Shown here: piece after piece, positions 1 to 15,155 of the stretch
Numbering within the stretch: the stretch's first letter is position 1
How the letters are laid out: each line of letters opens with the position of its first letter
Assembly (NCBI RefSeq): GCF_048128805.1
Contig: NC_135997.1
Location: forward strand, 17,285,116-17,349,115
DNA: 64,000 nt
Direction of reading: 5' to 3'
From: Centroberyx gerrardi
Lineage: Eukaryota > Chordata > Actinopteri > Beryciformes > Berycidae
Position numbers and translations under genes: made by a program
The notes under the pieces: model-generated
What the model was told of the DNA's origin: nothing
Databases searched by the model: none
What the model saw: only the letters and a program-made list of their open reading frames with translations

Positions 1-1616
1 GTGAAAGTGTAATGGAATTAGTAAATATAAGTTGGCCATTAACATTTTCTATACCTCTGTTACTAACAATATAATCTATTTATTCCAAATGTGGCTGTTT
101 TTTCCACTGAGAGTCCATTTTGCTTTTACTATAGCCTACCACTTGTTTTATGTAAAGAAAACAAACAAACAAACAAAAACACATAAAATGTCCTCATTCA
201 TAAAGCTTTTCTTAAATTATTATTACTTTTGTTCTCACGAAAAATGTCTAGAAAAACCAACGTGGGATTCATAAAATAATAATGTGCAACCCCTCGATTT
301 TGTACACGCCCTCAGGCATTTCTGATCATGAATGCCAATTGTTCATAAATTGGATTTGCATACCTGTTGATGTTGATCAGAGACGCGCACCTTGCATGAA
401 ATTAAAAAGAAAGGTTTGACTTTATTTTTTTTTAAATTTAATTTTAATCTAAAAAGCGCATAGTAACTCGAACTAGGCGCAGTTTATTAGCTCCAGGGCG
501 CTGTCAAACAGATTAGGGGAATAATAGCAGAGACTGCGCTGTCAGGTGTTCAGTCATCAGCGGAGTTGGACACTGATTTAATTCCAGCAGCATCTCCATC
601 AGTCCTTAGGCTACAGCATATAATGATGTTGATTTTTACAAGAGCTTTCTGCCTGTAGCCTACTGTCCATCCTACAGCACACCTCGAGTGCGCGCACGAC
701 GGTAATAATATGATCGCTGCTGAGGGTCTGATGGTTGGTCAGGGGTTTCATCAGCCATGTGTTAAGGGAAAAACCTCTATCACCTACAGACAAACTAGTC
801 AGCCGTGACACCCTGGTTAATTTAACTTCCATCCAGTCAGTGGAAAAGCTCACTAAGATGCGCCGTGCGTCTCCAGCGGCACCCCGGTCAAGATGCACAA
901 GCACCCTGCTGCTCTGCAGCACCAACGAGTCGTGACTCCTCTTGGCTAGCACATTAAGATAAATGGGGCCCGTTACAAAATGGACAGGGTACATAAAGAT
1001 TGCAGACTTCTGCATGCTCCCAAACTCTTCATCACTGTTCCTGTCCTCATATTCCTCACTACCACTCCCTCCCAGGAAGGAAAGATGAAGTGGGAAGGAG
1101 GGGGAGGCAAGGAGGAGAAGAGGGATAAAGTTGAAGTTCTTGTGCTTCAGCGCTTTTTTAATTATGGCCACACGCCAATTAATGTCCCCCGAAATAACTT
1201 TTTACTCAGTAGCTATATATTGAAATATAAAACGTTATTTCCTCTACATAATACACTTTCTTTGAGTAAATTTCAGGAAATGTTTTAGGCAGCTTACCTC
1301 ATCCCCTTCACTGAGACAGCATGGGCAACACAGAAGCAGTTTCCTAGTAACAGAGGAAAGGAGGAGGCAGTGGAAGAAAGGAGTCAGTCCTGCAAACTTT
1401 TTGGTGGACTGGGAAAGCCTTTATTATTACAGGTTAAACACAAAGCTCTCTTTTAGGTGTGCTCTGTGCACAAGAGTATAAAGAAAGGAAAACATTACAA
1501 TTATGTCAGTGTATAAGAGTGATTAACTACTGGATATTTTGTGTCTCAGGGTAAATAAATGTTCTGATTATTCTTTCCTCCTTAAACATTAAGTTTACAC
1601 TAATCATGTTTTGCTG

Positions 1617-1661
1617 AAACCATGAATCAAAGGGAATTTTAGACTCTTTGATTCATGGTTT
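1617..1661. repeat. Perfect 16-bp inverted repeat (hairpin)
   Basis: AAACCATGAATCAAAG at 1617-1632 is matched exactly by its reverse complement at 1646-1661, leaving a 13-base loop. Imperfect complementarity continues outward on both sides. It may be a small foldback element or the centre of a decayed MITE; a function is not evident. Confidence 0.75.
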
Positions 1662-1745
1662 GAAGTTTTAGTGAATAGTGACTAGGAATAAATGACAAAA
1701 ACGAGTCCACCCTTCAATCTAAACCGCTTGCTGTTCACCTCCAGA

Positions 1746-1760
1746 CCAGCAGGTGTCGCT
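1746..1760 (+). promoter_or_regulatory. CTCF-like motif upstream of nudt21
   Basis: CCAGCAGGTGTCGCT matches the CTCF core consensus (CCASYAGRKGGCRSY) at 14 of 15 positions; the mismatch is T for G at position 11. It lies about 200 bases upstream of the nudt21 start codon. This is motif matching only; occupancy is inferred. Confidence 0.35.
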
Positions 1761-1800
1761 AGTGAGGACACCGCGTGAGCGTTTACTAAACACAAATAAC

Positions 1801-1807
1801 CCGGAAG
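1801..1807 (+). promoter_or_regulatory. ETS/GABP-type motif in nudt21 promoter or 5' UTR
   Basis: CCGGAAG is the core recognised by ETS factors such as GABPA, common in TATA-less housekeeping promoters. It lies 160 bases upstream of the nudt21 start codon, in a GC-richer stretch. A short motif with low specificity on its own. Confidence 0.3.
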
Positions 1808-1966
1808 AGGAGGGGTGAGGGAAACTACGGCAGACAATTTTGTGGATGTTCTACGGGATTCTTTATAACTTGCTTTGTTATTGTGATAATTCAAGCTACC
1901 CGCATACCGACTACCAACTGACGTACATTTGCAGGGAGATTTAACCGCGTCGTGCAAACGTTAGAG

Positions 1967-4687
<2,721 letters not shown>

Positions 4688-5056
4688 ATTGTGTGAAAGC
4701 GGGTACAACGTATTGCTGTCTCTGTGAGTGCAGCCGTGTCTGGGTGAAGTTCAGAGACGAGAAAACGATGTGGACAAAATGCTGTTCATCTCTGACTCAA
4801 CTTTCACATAACAACAGCTCATCACATCAGGAATATGGACAGTGCACTGGCTAGTTTACTGTTAATAGAAAAAAATGTCTTGTGGTTTTTTTTTTATCTG
4901 AAAAAACAAAGTTTTGTAGAATGCAAGTCCATATGCCAGTGTGTTGAAAACCTGATTTTATGCCCCTCAGAAGAGGGCAGTGTTTGATTAAAAAAACTAC
5001 AGCATTGAGTTTCCTGTTGTTTTAACCTGTAATGATGTTGTGCTTTTCTTTTTTTA

Positions 5057-5062
5057 AATAAA
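5057..5062 (+). terminator. Poly(A) signal AATAAA, likely nudt21
   Basis: A canonical AATAAA lies about 370 bases after the nudt21 stop codon and is followed by GT- and T-containing sequence. A short 3' UTR of this size is plausible; other sites may be used. Confidence 0.5.
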
Positions 5063-5844
5063 GCAGTCCTTTGAATATGCTTTTCTAAGTCCAGTGAGCG
5101 AGCGAGTGAGTGATACTAAGTTTCAAAAGAATTTTCAGAGCAAATTTTAAGGATTTTGGGAAGTGATTTTCATGTTTGCTAATATTTACTGTGAGCCTAT
5201 CGCCTAACAGATTGAAGATTTGTTGAAATGGAGATTCTATAATATTTAAGTGTTCAATATATTCAGTCCCAACAGAAAGTCCTGATGCTACCAGCCGTCC
5301 ATACATTTGACTCTTTACATTTGAATCAAAATGGCACAAACTGAACAAATGGCAACACTGTTTTATGTATAAGTAGCAGACTAAAAAATACATAATAATA
5401 CTTCTGGTGACAATAAATTAAGAAAAATCACCAAGTGCTATTGTTTCAGATGTCTGTATGCCTTGTTCAAAGAAAGTTAGGTGATTTACAGCCAGAAACC
5501 TAAACGACGAATCACGTACATGTGTGTAGTGGTTGTGAAAAATCGAAATATTTCTGCATGAATAAATGATTTTATTAATCATGTTTTCCCACATATTTCC
5601 AAGGAAGTTTTATTTCCAACCGACCCATGGAAGTATATATTATCATGTAAATATTATATTACACAGTTATGACCCATGGTTATGACCAAAAAAAACAACT
5701 AAAAAAGTCTTAGCCCTGTCGCGTTGGTGACGTACAACCAACGTAACTTACCTGCGACGCACACTTCACACGTTTACCAAACTGAAAACAGCCCTCTTCG
5801 TAGTTAATGTCTACCCGGTTTTAGACCACACACTTTCTTTTGCA

Positions 5845-6119
5845 ATGAGCGCTAAACGACAACAAGAGGAATGTGGCAACACGGACAAGAGAAAGAGGAG
5901 AAAGAAACGCGAAGAAATAGCGGAGGTTTCTTCAGTTGTAGATGACGAGGAGGTGAAGAGGGCAGTGAGGGAGGCATGGACCCGGAGAGCTCACTACACC
6001 CACGGTGAGGAGAGGAAACAGGCGAAACCTCCAGCAGGGCTAACGTTCATAACAAGCTAGGCCAATAAGGAAATGGGAAGGGCTGACATTTATGTTAAGG
6101 TTACTGGCAAGCTATTTGT

Positions 6120-6218
<99 letters not shown>

Positions 6219-6505
6219 TGCTTGACAGAAAGGGTCTATGTTGCCAAAGCATTTGCAAAGGATAAAGTCAAATGAATAATGGATAATAGACAATTCCACA
6301 TATTCTACGCATATCAACAGTAGCGTGTAAAAGTACAGTAGCATATAAAAACAATTCAATGCATTCAAGTCAGTGTATAACAATATAGGACAAGATTACA
6401 ACAAGACAACATGTACAAAATCATTCTCAATATTTACATTTTCTCCGTATTTGGTGACATGTTAGATACAAACTTTGCAGCAATATTCTATAACATTTAA
6501 GTGTT

Positions 6506-6560
<55 letters not shown>

Positions 6561-9500
6561 GGTGTGCCAGATGGCTCAGTCTGAACAAATAACACCGTAC
6601 CTTAATTAAGAATAGATAACAACTTAACAGAAACCAGCCATTTCTATTTTCTCAAGGTTTTCTCTGGTGGCAGGACACCATATACATTTAACTGTTGATT
6701 TTTGCATTTCATCAATTACATTCTTTTGTTTCTAATATAATATGATAGTAATATGAATAATTTTCTTCTCATCTGTCTCATTTGCATAGTATTTATTTTT
6801 CTACTGGGATTGTTGACATAACCTGTCCTTCTTTAATGAATCTTTATGTGAAAGTTTTGCCTGTTTCCACAGAGGAAGGTCACCTCCCTTTTTCAGTAGG
6901 ACCAGATAACATTCCACTTTTGCTGTTAAAGTTTTGTTTCCTAGCAGTTTTTTTTTTAATTTTTGTGTCTTGTGTCTCTCTGTCTTGCACACTAGACACA
7001 GAAGTGAGTTTTGTGGTATCAGCTCAGTCGTACCTATTCCCTTTTGCCTGGGTTCTTGTTCTGCAGAGAACCTGGAGTTGGACTGCCACCCTTTCCCCCA
7101 CTGCATCATCCAGAACTTCATCAGCAGCGAAACCTTCGTGGAGAACCTGCAGAGAGAACTGCTGGACCTCAGCTTCCACGAGAAGTCCAACGACCTCTAC
7201 AAATTCAAACAGGTAGCTAGCGAACGGATGGTTTCACTGCTCTGTTTCAGTGGGTTTGTGTTGTCGTCTTATTTTGTCTTTGCTTTGTTGTTTCCCTCAC
7301 AGTCAGATGACCTGAGGAAGAGAACAGAGCCACATATCTCAGGCTTGAGGTAAAGAGTAGCGTGTGTGTTCATATGTGACTGAGTGTACTGTTTGTAGGC
7401 ACTGAGGAACGGCATGGATGGAGTGCATGATGAGAGAGTTGAAGTATGGATAATGGCCTGCCCAATGTGATGTGTATTGATTTTGCCACTGCCACAGAAG
7501 AGAGCCATTACTTTGTATTGAATATTGTCCGCTACTTATTCACCGCAGGTCTTGGAGCTCTCAGGTTTCCATTAATCTCTACGTGCATACATCTCGAATT
7601 TTTACTTTACCAATAGTACTTTTAACATCTAAATATTTGATGCTACTACGATACCACACCAAACAAGAAAAACCACCAACCAATGTGTTACCACACTTGA
7701 CTTGCACAGCTTTGTAGCAAACTTTGCACATATTGCACAGGGGTTTTTTCTGTTTTGGTTGGGTGTTGGTCTTAGTCGGCTCTGTATGTGAACTGAAATA
7801 GTTCTACATTTCACTTCTGACACCAGTTTGGCACCAGTTTAGGTGGATTGGGATTCACTTCAAGATGTGGTGGACTGTTTGATGCTGTTGCCATGTTTTC
7901 ACCTGTTTCACTCTGTTGAGTTTTGTGCAGTTCACTGTCAGGAGTCAGACTGCGGCTCCGTCTGTCTGTCTACTGGACATTAGATGTAGCTGGGGCAATC
8001 ACCTGTGTGCAAGATATGCTGAGCATAATCCTGTTTTTGGGCCTTATGCTATGTGGAAAGGCCATTACCTCTACACTCTAGTTTTTTGTGATCAAATTTT
8101 TTTTAAATTTTGTTTCTTTATGGTGTGACAATAATAAATCATAAACACATGCCCGCATGTATCACATTCATATGTGTCCATACATCTCCATAACATAATA
8201 TGTTGCGGATATTGTAATTCAAGAGAGAGAAAAACAATAGATAAAGAAACCTAACATTTTATCCCACCCTCCCCTCCCCACCCTAGCTTACTCCCTTCCC
8301 CTCCCCTGGCTGGCTTCGGATAACTCATGCCTACGTAATACCTAGGCATATAGCATAGGATAAAAATAATAATAAAAATAATAATAATAAAATGAAAAAA
8401 TAAATAAATAAAAATAAAAAATGAAAAAATAAATAATAAAAAAATGAAAAAATAAATAAATAAATAATAATCTAATCAAATAATAATGATAATTATAATA
8501 CTAATAATAAGACTACTACTAATAAATATATACACACATATACTGTACGTGCACACATACTGTATACATGTACATACACATGCCTACACATACCCATATA
8601 CATACAAATACATTTATACATACATACACACATAACTCTCCACACAAAAAAAAAAAAAAATTACATTCAGCATAGCGAACCAAACATTATTGGCCAACCT
8701 GATTCATATAGATAGATTTAACCTTCTCCATTGCCTTGGACAGAACCTCAACTTTATTTGCCATGGCCCCATTTGACCGGGCAATAGAAAGCTCTAGAGA
8801 GATTATGTCATAAAACAGGACAATCCAATGAGTAATATGGAGTGTATGTGGGGGCTTCCACCTCTGTATTAACATTTTCTTTGCAGCTGTCATACCTAGA
8901 AGCAACAATCTTGTCTGAGAAAAATTAAGAGATAATGAAAAATCATCATTTAAAAGTAAAATAGTCGGAGTACAAGGTACGTTGATTCCAATTATACCTC
9001 CCATCAGGGATGCCACTTGAGACCAGAAAAACTCCACATCTGGGCATTGCCACATTGTATGCAAGTAGGTTCCTATTTCTCTATTATTACACAGAGGGCA
9101 AATGGGTGTAGAACAAAGTTGAAGTTGACAACGTTTCCTGGGAGTGAAGTACAGTCTATGAATAAATTTGTAGTGAATCATTTGATGGTTAAAATTTCGT
9201 GATGAAACTTTGATATTTCCCCATACTCTCTTCCAATTAATATCTTGCTCCCAATCCTTTAAGTCAACATTCCAGACTTTGGTCACCCCCATTATAAGAC
9301 TTGTAGCTTCCTGTAACTTTTTATACAGATTAGATACAAAACCCCCACATTTAGGTTTAATACATAAAAGCTTAAGAAGCGGGTGTATAGAAAGAGAATT
9401 ATTGCATGGGACTCCATAGCTTCGAAAAGCAGCTCTCAATTGTAAATAAAAATAAAAAGATGTTCTGGGTAAATTATATGCGCTTTTAAGATCTTCACAT

Positions 9501-12500
9501 GATCCTAAGCCTCCATCATCCATAACGTGAAAGAGAGTGCGGATACCAGATCTAGACCATGTAGGAAAAACAATAGGTTTCCCGCCTAAACAGAGGAATT
9601 TATTTTGAAATATTGGCGTCTGAGTGTGCCACTGCATCTCCCAGTTACCTAATTTCCCCACTTGTTGCCAAGTCTGTATGGAGTGGGCAATAATAGGGCC
9701 AAATTTTGTTTGACAATATTTGAGGGATAAGCCACAAAATGCTAGTTCCTCCAATTTATAAGGGGCAACCACACACCTCTACACTCTAGTTGTAGTGCTG
9801 AACTCGGCAGTGAGCAAAAGGCTTGTGTTTGTTATTACAGCAGTGCTTGGCTTACAGGACAGACATCAGACGAAGGGGGAAGCCACACTCTTGTACCTCC
9901 CATGCAATAGTTTTATTTTATATTATGGATTGGACATATTGCCTTCTAAAAACTCTTCTTTAAACTCTTCCTCATCCTGAAGAACAGTATAAACAAGTAA
10001 CCAGCAATACAACTGATATTGGAGATTAATTGAACTCGAAGAGCTGCTGGACCTGCCAAGAGTTTCAGTGCTGGAGCCAAGTCCACTTCAGTCAAGTCCA
10101 AGATAAATAAAGACCGGGCCAGTCGAGTCTGAATCAAGACCAATATCAACTGGGTGCCAAGTTTGACTCCAACCCAACACTGAGGCCAGAGCAGATTGGG
10201 TCTTTGAGACTCAGATGGCCCAGATGACAAAATAATAGACAAATCTTAAAAAAAATTATAATTGTAACGAAATATGATATAATATAATAGTGATATTTAG
10301 TGTTGTTTTTCACCAGAATAGGACACACTGCACAAAGATTTCAACATGCCATTTTGTCCAAATACTACTTATTATTTGTGTCTAGTCCAACTGAAGCATT
10401 ACAGCCCAGGTGAATAAACTGCATAATTAAATGCACAGTAAAGGCTCTCTCCTGTGACTATTATTTATGTCGAGAGACTGTCACAATATAACAGTGTGTC
10501 TGTGTGTGATGAGGATGCCAGTATTTCTCATTGTACACATTTTTCCATATCATTGATTTCAGGGCCACACTGTTTGGGCGGTTTCGTTCCTGGCTGGGAG
10601 AAGTGCTGGGTGTTGAACTGGAGCCCACAGTGGACATTTCTTGTGCCAGATACCAATACACCGGTGAGTTTTGTCCTAAAGTTCTGTGTTTTTAGGCTCT
10701 TTTGATAACAAATCTAATTTCATGTAAAATGTCCTTCATATTTTACATTCTTCCTTCCCTCTAGATGTTCTTCTATGTCATGATGATGAATTGGAAGGGA
10801 GGCGCGTTGCTTTTATACTGTACCTCGTCCCTCCGTGGCAGAGCAGCGACGGGGGAACCCTGGATCTGTTCACCACAGACAGTGAGCATCCCACGTTGTG
10901 TGTGTGTACGTCTCTGTGTGTTAGGCAGACACAGCCCTTCATCATTTCCCACCCTGTCAGCAGGTCATTTCCAGCCACAGAGTATAGCGAAGTCGCTTGT
11001 GCCTTCTCTGAACACGCTCGTCCTCTTTGAGGTGTCTCCGGTCTCCTTCCACCAGGTAACCTCTTCCTCTCTGGAGAATAACTTCCCTTCCTTTTCATCT
11101 CTGTCTGTTAGAAGTGGCTGTGATTTGTGTCTCTCCAGGTGTCGGAGGTTTTGTCAGAGGACAAGTGTCGTCTGTCTCTGAGTGGCTGGTTTCACGGTCC
11201 GTCATTAGAGCGCCCTCCTCGCCATATAGAGCCTCCTATTCCAAGGAGCCCACACCTGCCGAGAGATGTGAGTTGGGTCAAAAGCTGCATGAATACAAAT
11301 GTGTACTAGGGTTGGGGTCAGTTCATGAATGAACTCATCAATTCCAGTTCAGCTGAGGAATTGGAATTGGAATTTGGAAAAAACCTACAGGAAACAGAAT
11401 TGGAATTGTATTGGAATTTTAGGAAGTTTAATTTAATTCAGTGAAATTCTGTGAAATTCCATGTTTTTTTGTTTTTTCTTACCACATATCTGAGATTACA
11501 CATAGTGTTATATATTATCAATACTGAATATCATAAAATGTCTCCGGTGGTATTTGATGCATAACATGTAATCATAATACATACATTATGATTGAATGTA
11601 TTTTATTTGTTTAACTGTCTTTTATTAGATTCATAATGTTTGATTTATAATGTTTAGTAAGTCAAGACTTCAAAACCTCTCTTGGAAGTGGAATTTCATG
11701 GAATTTCATGGAATTCAACTCTGTTTCCTGTCATTCCAATTCAATTCCAATTCCGTTTCCTTAGAGCTGGGTGACATTCCAATTCCAATTCCAACTCCAG
11801 GAATTGAGTTGGAATTTACCATGCATTCTCACTTCAGTTCGTGAATGTCCCCAAACCCTGATAAGTTCATTTTTCACTTGATTATTTTTAAATGGTAAGG
11901 CACAGGCACAGCCTACTTGATGTGTCTGTGTGTTCACACAGGAGACGCTGCTGCTGGAGTGGGTGAATCCGGTTTACCTGGATATTTCCTATCAGGAGCA
12001 GATTCAGGAGGAATTTGAGGACAACTCTGAAATCCAGCTCAAAGATTTCCTCAAGGTAACTTTTGTCTTTCTTTCTGTCTTTTCTGCCTTTCTTTTTCTT
12101 TTTTCCATCCATCGTCTTTGTCCGTTCGGTTCCCCTTACTGACAGTGTTTCTGTTATCAGGAGGAGAAGTTCTTGGAGGTGAGTGAGTCACTACGACTCG
12201 CTCAAGTCCAGTGGACGAGGAGAGGTCCTGCCAATAAGAGGTGGGGCACGTTTCACAGATATTATTTAACCCATTCTAACCCATTGTACAACCATTCTAA
12301 CCCATTCTAATACATTCCACTACCACTCTAACCCATTGTACAACCACTCTAACCTACTCTACAACCATTCTAAGACATTCTATAACCATTCTAATCCATT
12401 CTAAACCCATTCTAACCTGTTTTACAACTATCTAACCAATTCTACAACCATTCTAACCCATTGTACAACCATTCAAACGCATTCCACAACCATTTTAATA

Positions 12501-13486
12501 ACTTACTTGACTTAATGTGGTGATTTTGTGTGTTCTGTGTTGGAGAGCAGATTTGTTTGAGAGCCTCCTACAGTATGTGAGTACATGTCTTTGTGTTCAC
12601 TCAGGTGCTATGAAGTGGCTTCTCTGGATACCTTGCCTCCATGTTTGAGTGCGTGCTGGGAGCTGCTGCGTTCAGAAGCTTTCTTCCTGCTTCTCTCCAA
12701 CTTCACCGGCCTCAGATTGCACTACCTCTGTCCTAATGATGAAGACGATGAAAAAGAAGATGGAGCGAAAGATGAGGAGGAGCAAGAGAGCAGAAGGGAC
12801 GGAGAAGCCACAGGGTCTTTAACAGATTCATCATCAACAAATAAAAGCAGAGAGAAAGGTGTGTGTGTGTGTGTGTATTAGAGAGTTTGTGTGGGCAGAA
12901 GTCTTTGCATCTGTTTATGTCTGTGCTGACCTCTGTGAACTCCTTCAGAGCTGAGTACACCAGAGTGTTTTGGGGAGCTGCGCCACTGGTCTCATGGGGA
13001 TTACACTCTGCTGCATGATGGAGAAGCAGCAAGAGCAGAGTACGCTCTGGACCTGATTTTGCCCTTTGGCTGTTCTGGTGAGTCGGCACACACACGCAAA
13101 CACACACACAGTATAGGAACAAATTGCCATTCAATAGTATGACTGGAAAGAGTATTATTTTTTCTCTTGTAGACTGGCAGTCAGAGTTCGGGGGCTTCAC
13201 ATCTTATGTTGCTAATGAAGAGGATGAGGAGGTGAGTGCTGATGAAAGTATAAATCGCAACTCTAAATGTATGGGCAGGATTTCTGTGATTGTCATGTTT
13301 GCTGTGGTTTTCTCTTCTTCGTAGCTCCTGACCGTGTATCCAGAGGAAAACTCTCTTGCCCTCGTCTACAGAGACAAGGAAACACTCAAATTTGTCAAAC
13401 ACATCAATCACAAAGGCTCCTCTCAACCTCCTGGCAATTCTACCTGCAGAACGTTTTATGACTTCTCTTTTGTGTACTATGAATAA
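5845..13486 (+). CDS. ogfod1: Prolyl 3-hydroxylase OGFOD1 (2-oxoglutarate/Fe(II) oxygenase)
   Basis: Thirteen exons: 5845-6004, 7067-7212, 7303-7349, 10563-10663, 10765-10881, 10964-11055, 11139-11267, 11942-12055, 12161-12240, 12605-12858, 12949-13077, 13173-13231 and 13325-13486; 529 residues (human 542). The enzyme hydroxylates a proline of the small-subunit ribosomal protein uS12 (RPS23) and links translation to oxygen and stress responses. The N-terminus is basic (KRKRRKK, residues 15-21), a likely nuclear/nucleolar signal. The catalytic double-stranded beta helix keeps the iron ligands His157, Asp159 (in [10 protein letters not shown]) and His220 (SPVSFHQ), and Arg232, matching human R230 that contacts 2-oxoglutarate. 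An acidic, poorly conserved linker ([17 protein letters not shown]) sits in exon 10 ahead of the second, non-catalytic oxygenase-like domain ending DFSFVYYE. The introns hold long CT and AT microsatellites, a 5'-truncated LINE, a terminal-inverted-repeat element and a minisatellite. The exon 10 donor sits inside a (GT)n run. Exon 9 uses the less common donor GTGGGG. Confidence 0.96.
6124..6213. repeat. (TC)n microsatellite, about 90 bases
   Basis: An uninterrupted TC/CT dinucleotide array in ogfod1 intron 1. The Arg-Glu repeat open frame on the minus strand here is only this repeat read in translation. Confidence 0.97.
6508..6559. repeat. (AT)n microsatellite, about 50 bases
   Basis: A perfect AT dinucleotide array in ogfod1 intron 1, about 300 bases after the TC array. 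Confidence 0.95.
8084..9774 (-). mobile_element. 5'-truncated L1/Tx1-like LINE with 17-bp target-site duplication
   Basis: A minus-strand open frame at 9772-8687 (361 codons) looks like the C-terminal part of LINE ORF2: a long helical, W-rich region followed by a CCHC-type knuckle ([20 protein letters not shown]) typical of L1-clade elements after the reverse transcriptase. The reverse transcriptase and endonuclease are absent, so this is a 5'-truncated copy. The 3' side (lower coordinates) runs through an A/T-rich low-complexity stretch (8350-8660) to a T-run at 8084. The whole is flanked by identical ACCTCTACACTCTAGTT at 8067-8083 and 9775-9791, the expected duplication from target-primed reverse transcription. 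It sits antisense in ogfod1 intron 3. The long intact frame suggests a fairly recent insertion. Confidence 0.85.
11307..11860. mobile_element. Non-autonomous element with long inverted ends in ogfod1 intron 7
   Basis: The left end starts AGGGTTGGGGTCAGTTCATGAA and runs into GGAATTGGAATTGGAATTT motifs; the right end is a diverged reverse complement (CCAATTCCAATTCCAACTCC then CCCCAAACCCTG). Both arms are rich in GGAATT units and are about 140-170 bases long. The middle is AT-rich with no coding capacity. I could not define a target-site duplication, so the ends are approximate and the superfamily is unknown. Confidence 0.6.
12267..12496. repeat. Minisatellite of CCATTCTAAC-type units in ogfod1 intron 9
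   Basis: About 230 bases of degenerate tandem units built on ACCATTCTAACCCATTGTAC with variants (CTCTAACC, TTCTAAGA, TTCTAATC). It starts about 26 bases after the exon 9 donor, so array length may change the spacing of intron signals. Confidence 0.85.
12859..12874 (+). repeat. (GT)8 run containing the ogfod1 exon 10 splice donor
   Basis: The exon ends GAGAAAG and the intron begins directly with GTGTGTGTGTGTGTGT. The donor is therefore the first of several equivalent GT dinucleotides; only cutting at 12858/12859 keeps the frame into exon 11 (GAG CTG AGT). Confidence 0.85.
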
Positions 13487-15155
13487 ATGTGCCTGTGTTG
13501 AGGTTTTATTGACATCTTTGTTTGGTTTTCCTTAATGTTCCTTAAATTTTAAGCAATGGATGTAGATGAAGTCGTAATTCACAGGACAATATTGACTGCC
13601 GTCTCCACAACAAAACAGCTATTTCTCTATGAAAAGTTAAACTGAAAAAGTCAATTTTAATACAAAAGTCACCCAGCGTTACCCATTTGCAGAGACATGC
13701 AAAAGTTTAAAGATTAATTTAGGTTAGCTAGCTGTTTTTCGTCCCATGTTCATCTCATGCATTACAAATTTAGGTCAAATGGGTGCCATAATTATTGCAG
13801 TTTGCACTGTAACTTTCAGGAACTTGGTGAGAAGTGAGAGTAGGTGGGATGAGTCGGCTCTGTCTTACACTTGTTTCCTGCTTATAGACAATGCGTGTGC
13901 CAGATCACACAGACCATTCATTTTAATCAAACAAAAAATTAAAATATGCTTTGTGATACTTGTCTTAAACATACTCCCTAAACATTAGAGATTGTCAGAC
14001 ATAAGAGTGAGGGCTAAAAAAGGTGGAAGTGGAAGTAAGAAAATCATGATCAGAGTCCTTTTGAAAGACAGAGGTCAGTGTGAATTTTAAGAGACATGAG
14101 TTCACTTCTCTTACTTTTAGATTGCCACTGTTTAGAAGGACTCGGCTTTAATGTCTGCTGGAAAAACAACTGCTGGATCCTATCCAATCATAAAATGCAA
14201 TTTTGAGCTGGAAAATAACTGTATGAAGCAATACTGCTGACATCCCTACATTTTTATAAGTATAAATTGGTGATGCTGATGGTAAATCAATGTCACAAAA
14301 AAAAGGAGAAAAATATAGTGTGCATAGTATAGGCTACACCCTGTTTATTTCATTTGAGCTCACTTATATCACTTATCTTATGTTATTCAGACTTCATATT
14401 AGTGATATATTTAAGGTTAACTTTTTTAATAGCTACAGTTTCTTTAGAGTTAGGCCTATCATTAGTTTCCTGTCAATACAGACAATCTCAAAACTTCTTG
14501 GTGAAGAAGCATGATGGAAGTCTCCAAACCAGACTGCCCCTTTGCGTTTCATATGGTGTTTTCAGCAATGTTCCTCATTTTATACAGCAACAGTAAAATG
14601 AACAGAGTACAGAAACAAAGTAGTGATGTGAGATACTGACCTGAGTAATCAGGCCAGGTGAATGGCAAGAGGTTGTGAATGAGGCTTTGGACACAAGGAA
14701 AGGAGGGAAATCTCCAAAGCAGATAGTTTGATTAGGAAAGCACTTTCAAACTGTAATCTATTTCACTGATTATTGATTCACTGCTTAAAATTCTAATCAG
14801 TGACAGTAGAATACTCAAGTATAATTATCTGATTACTTTCAGTTACTTTCTCCCCCTAAACTCAAGACTATGCAAGAATGAACAATGTATCCGGATTTTC
14901 ATATTGTAAATTGAATGGTGTTAACATGATATACATTAGGCCTATTTCACAATGTGAAGAATTACTTTAGTGTCTAGAATCTCGGTAATCTCACATTTAT
15001 TTTTCCCTTCCCTGTTATTGTGGTGTTTATTTATGTATTTATTTTTAACAGTTCCTGAAGCAGATTACAATTTGTTTTCCTACCTAGATGACTGTAATCA
15101 AGTTGCATGTAATCTGTTCGTCCATATCTGGCAGTGAACACTGACATGCATCATT

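Larger units (their letters stand above)
1..1966. other. Upstream intergenic region and nudt21 5' flank
   Basis: No recognisable exon is seen. Bases 1-600 are AT-rich. Bases 1081-1130 form a nearly pure purine stretch. A 186-codon open frame on the minus strand (1171-611) has no recognisable domain, and part of it is simply the complement of the purine stretch, so I do not call it a gene. The last 250 bases become GC-richer and hold an ETS-type motif and a CTCF-like motif, consistent with a TATA-less housekeeping promoter for nudt21. A short perfect hairpin lies at 1617-1661. Confidence 0.5.

Noticed and set aside
611-1171. 186-codon minus-strand frame upstream of nudt21
   Set aside because: No recognisable domain, no splice context supporting it, and its N-terminal half is the complement of a purine-rich stretch.
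6090-6383. Minus-strand frame with an Arg-Glu repeat
   Set aside because: It is the (TC)n microsatellite read in translation.
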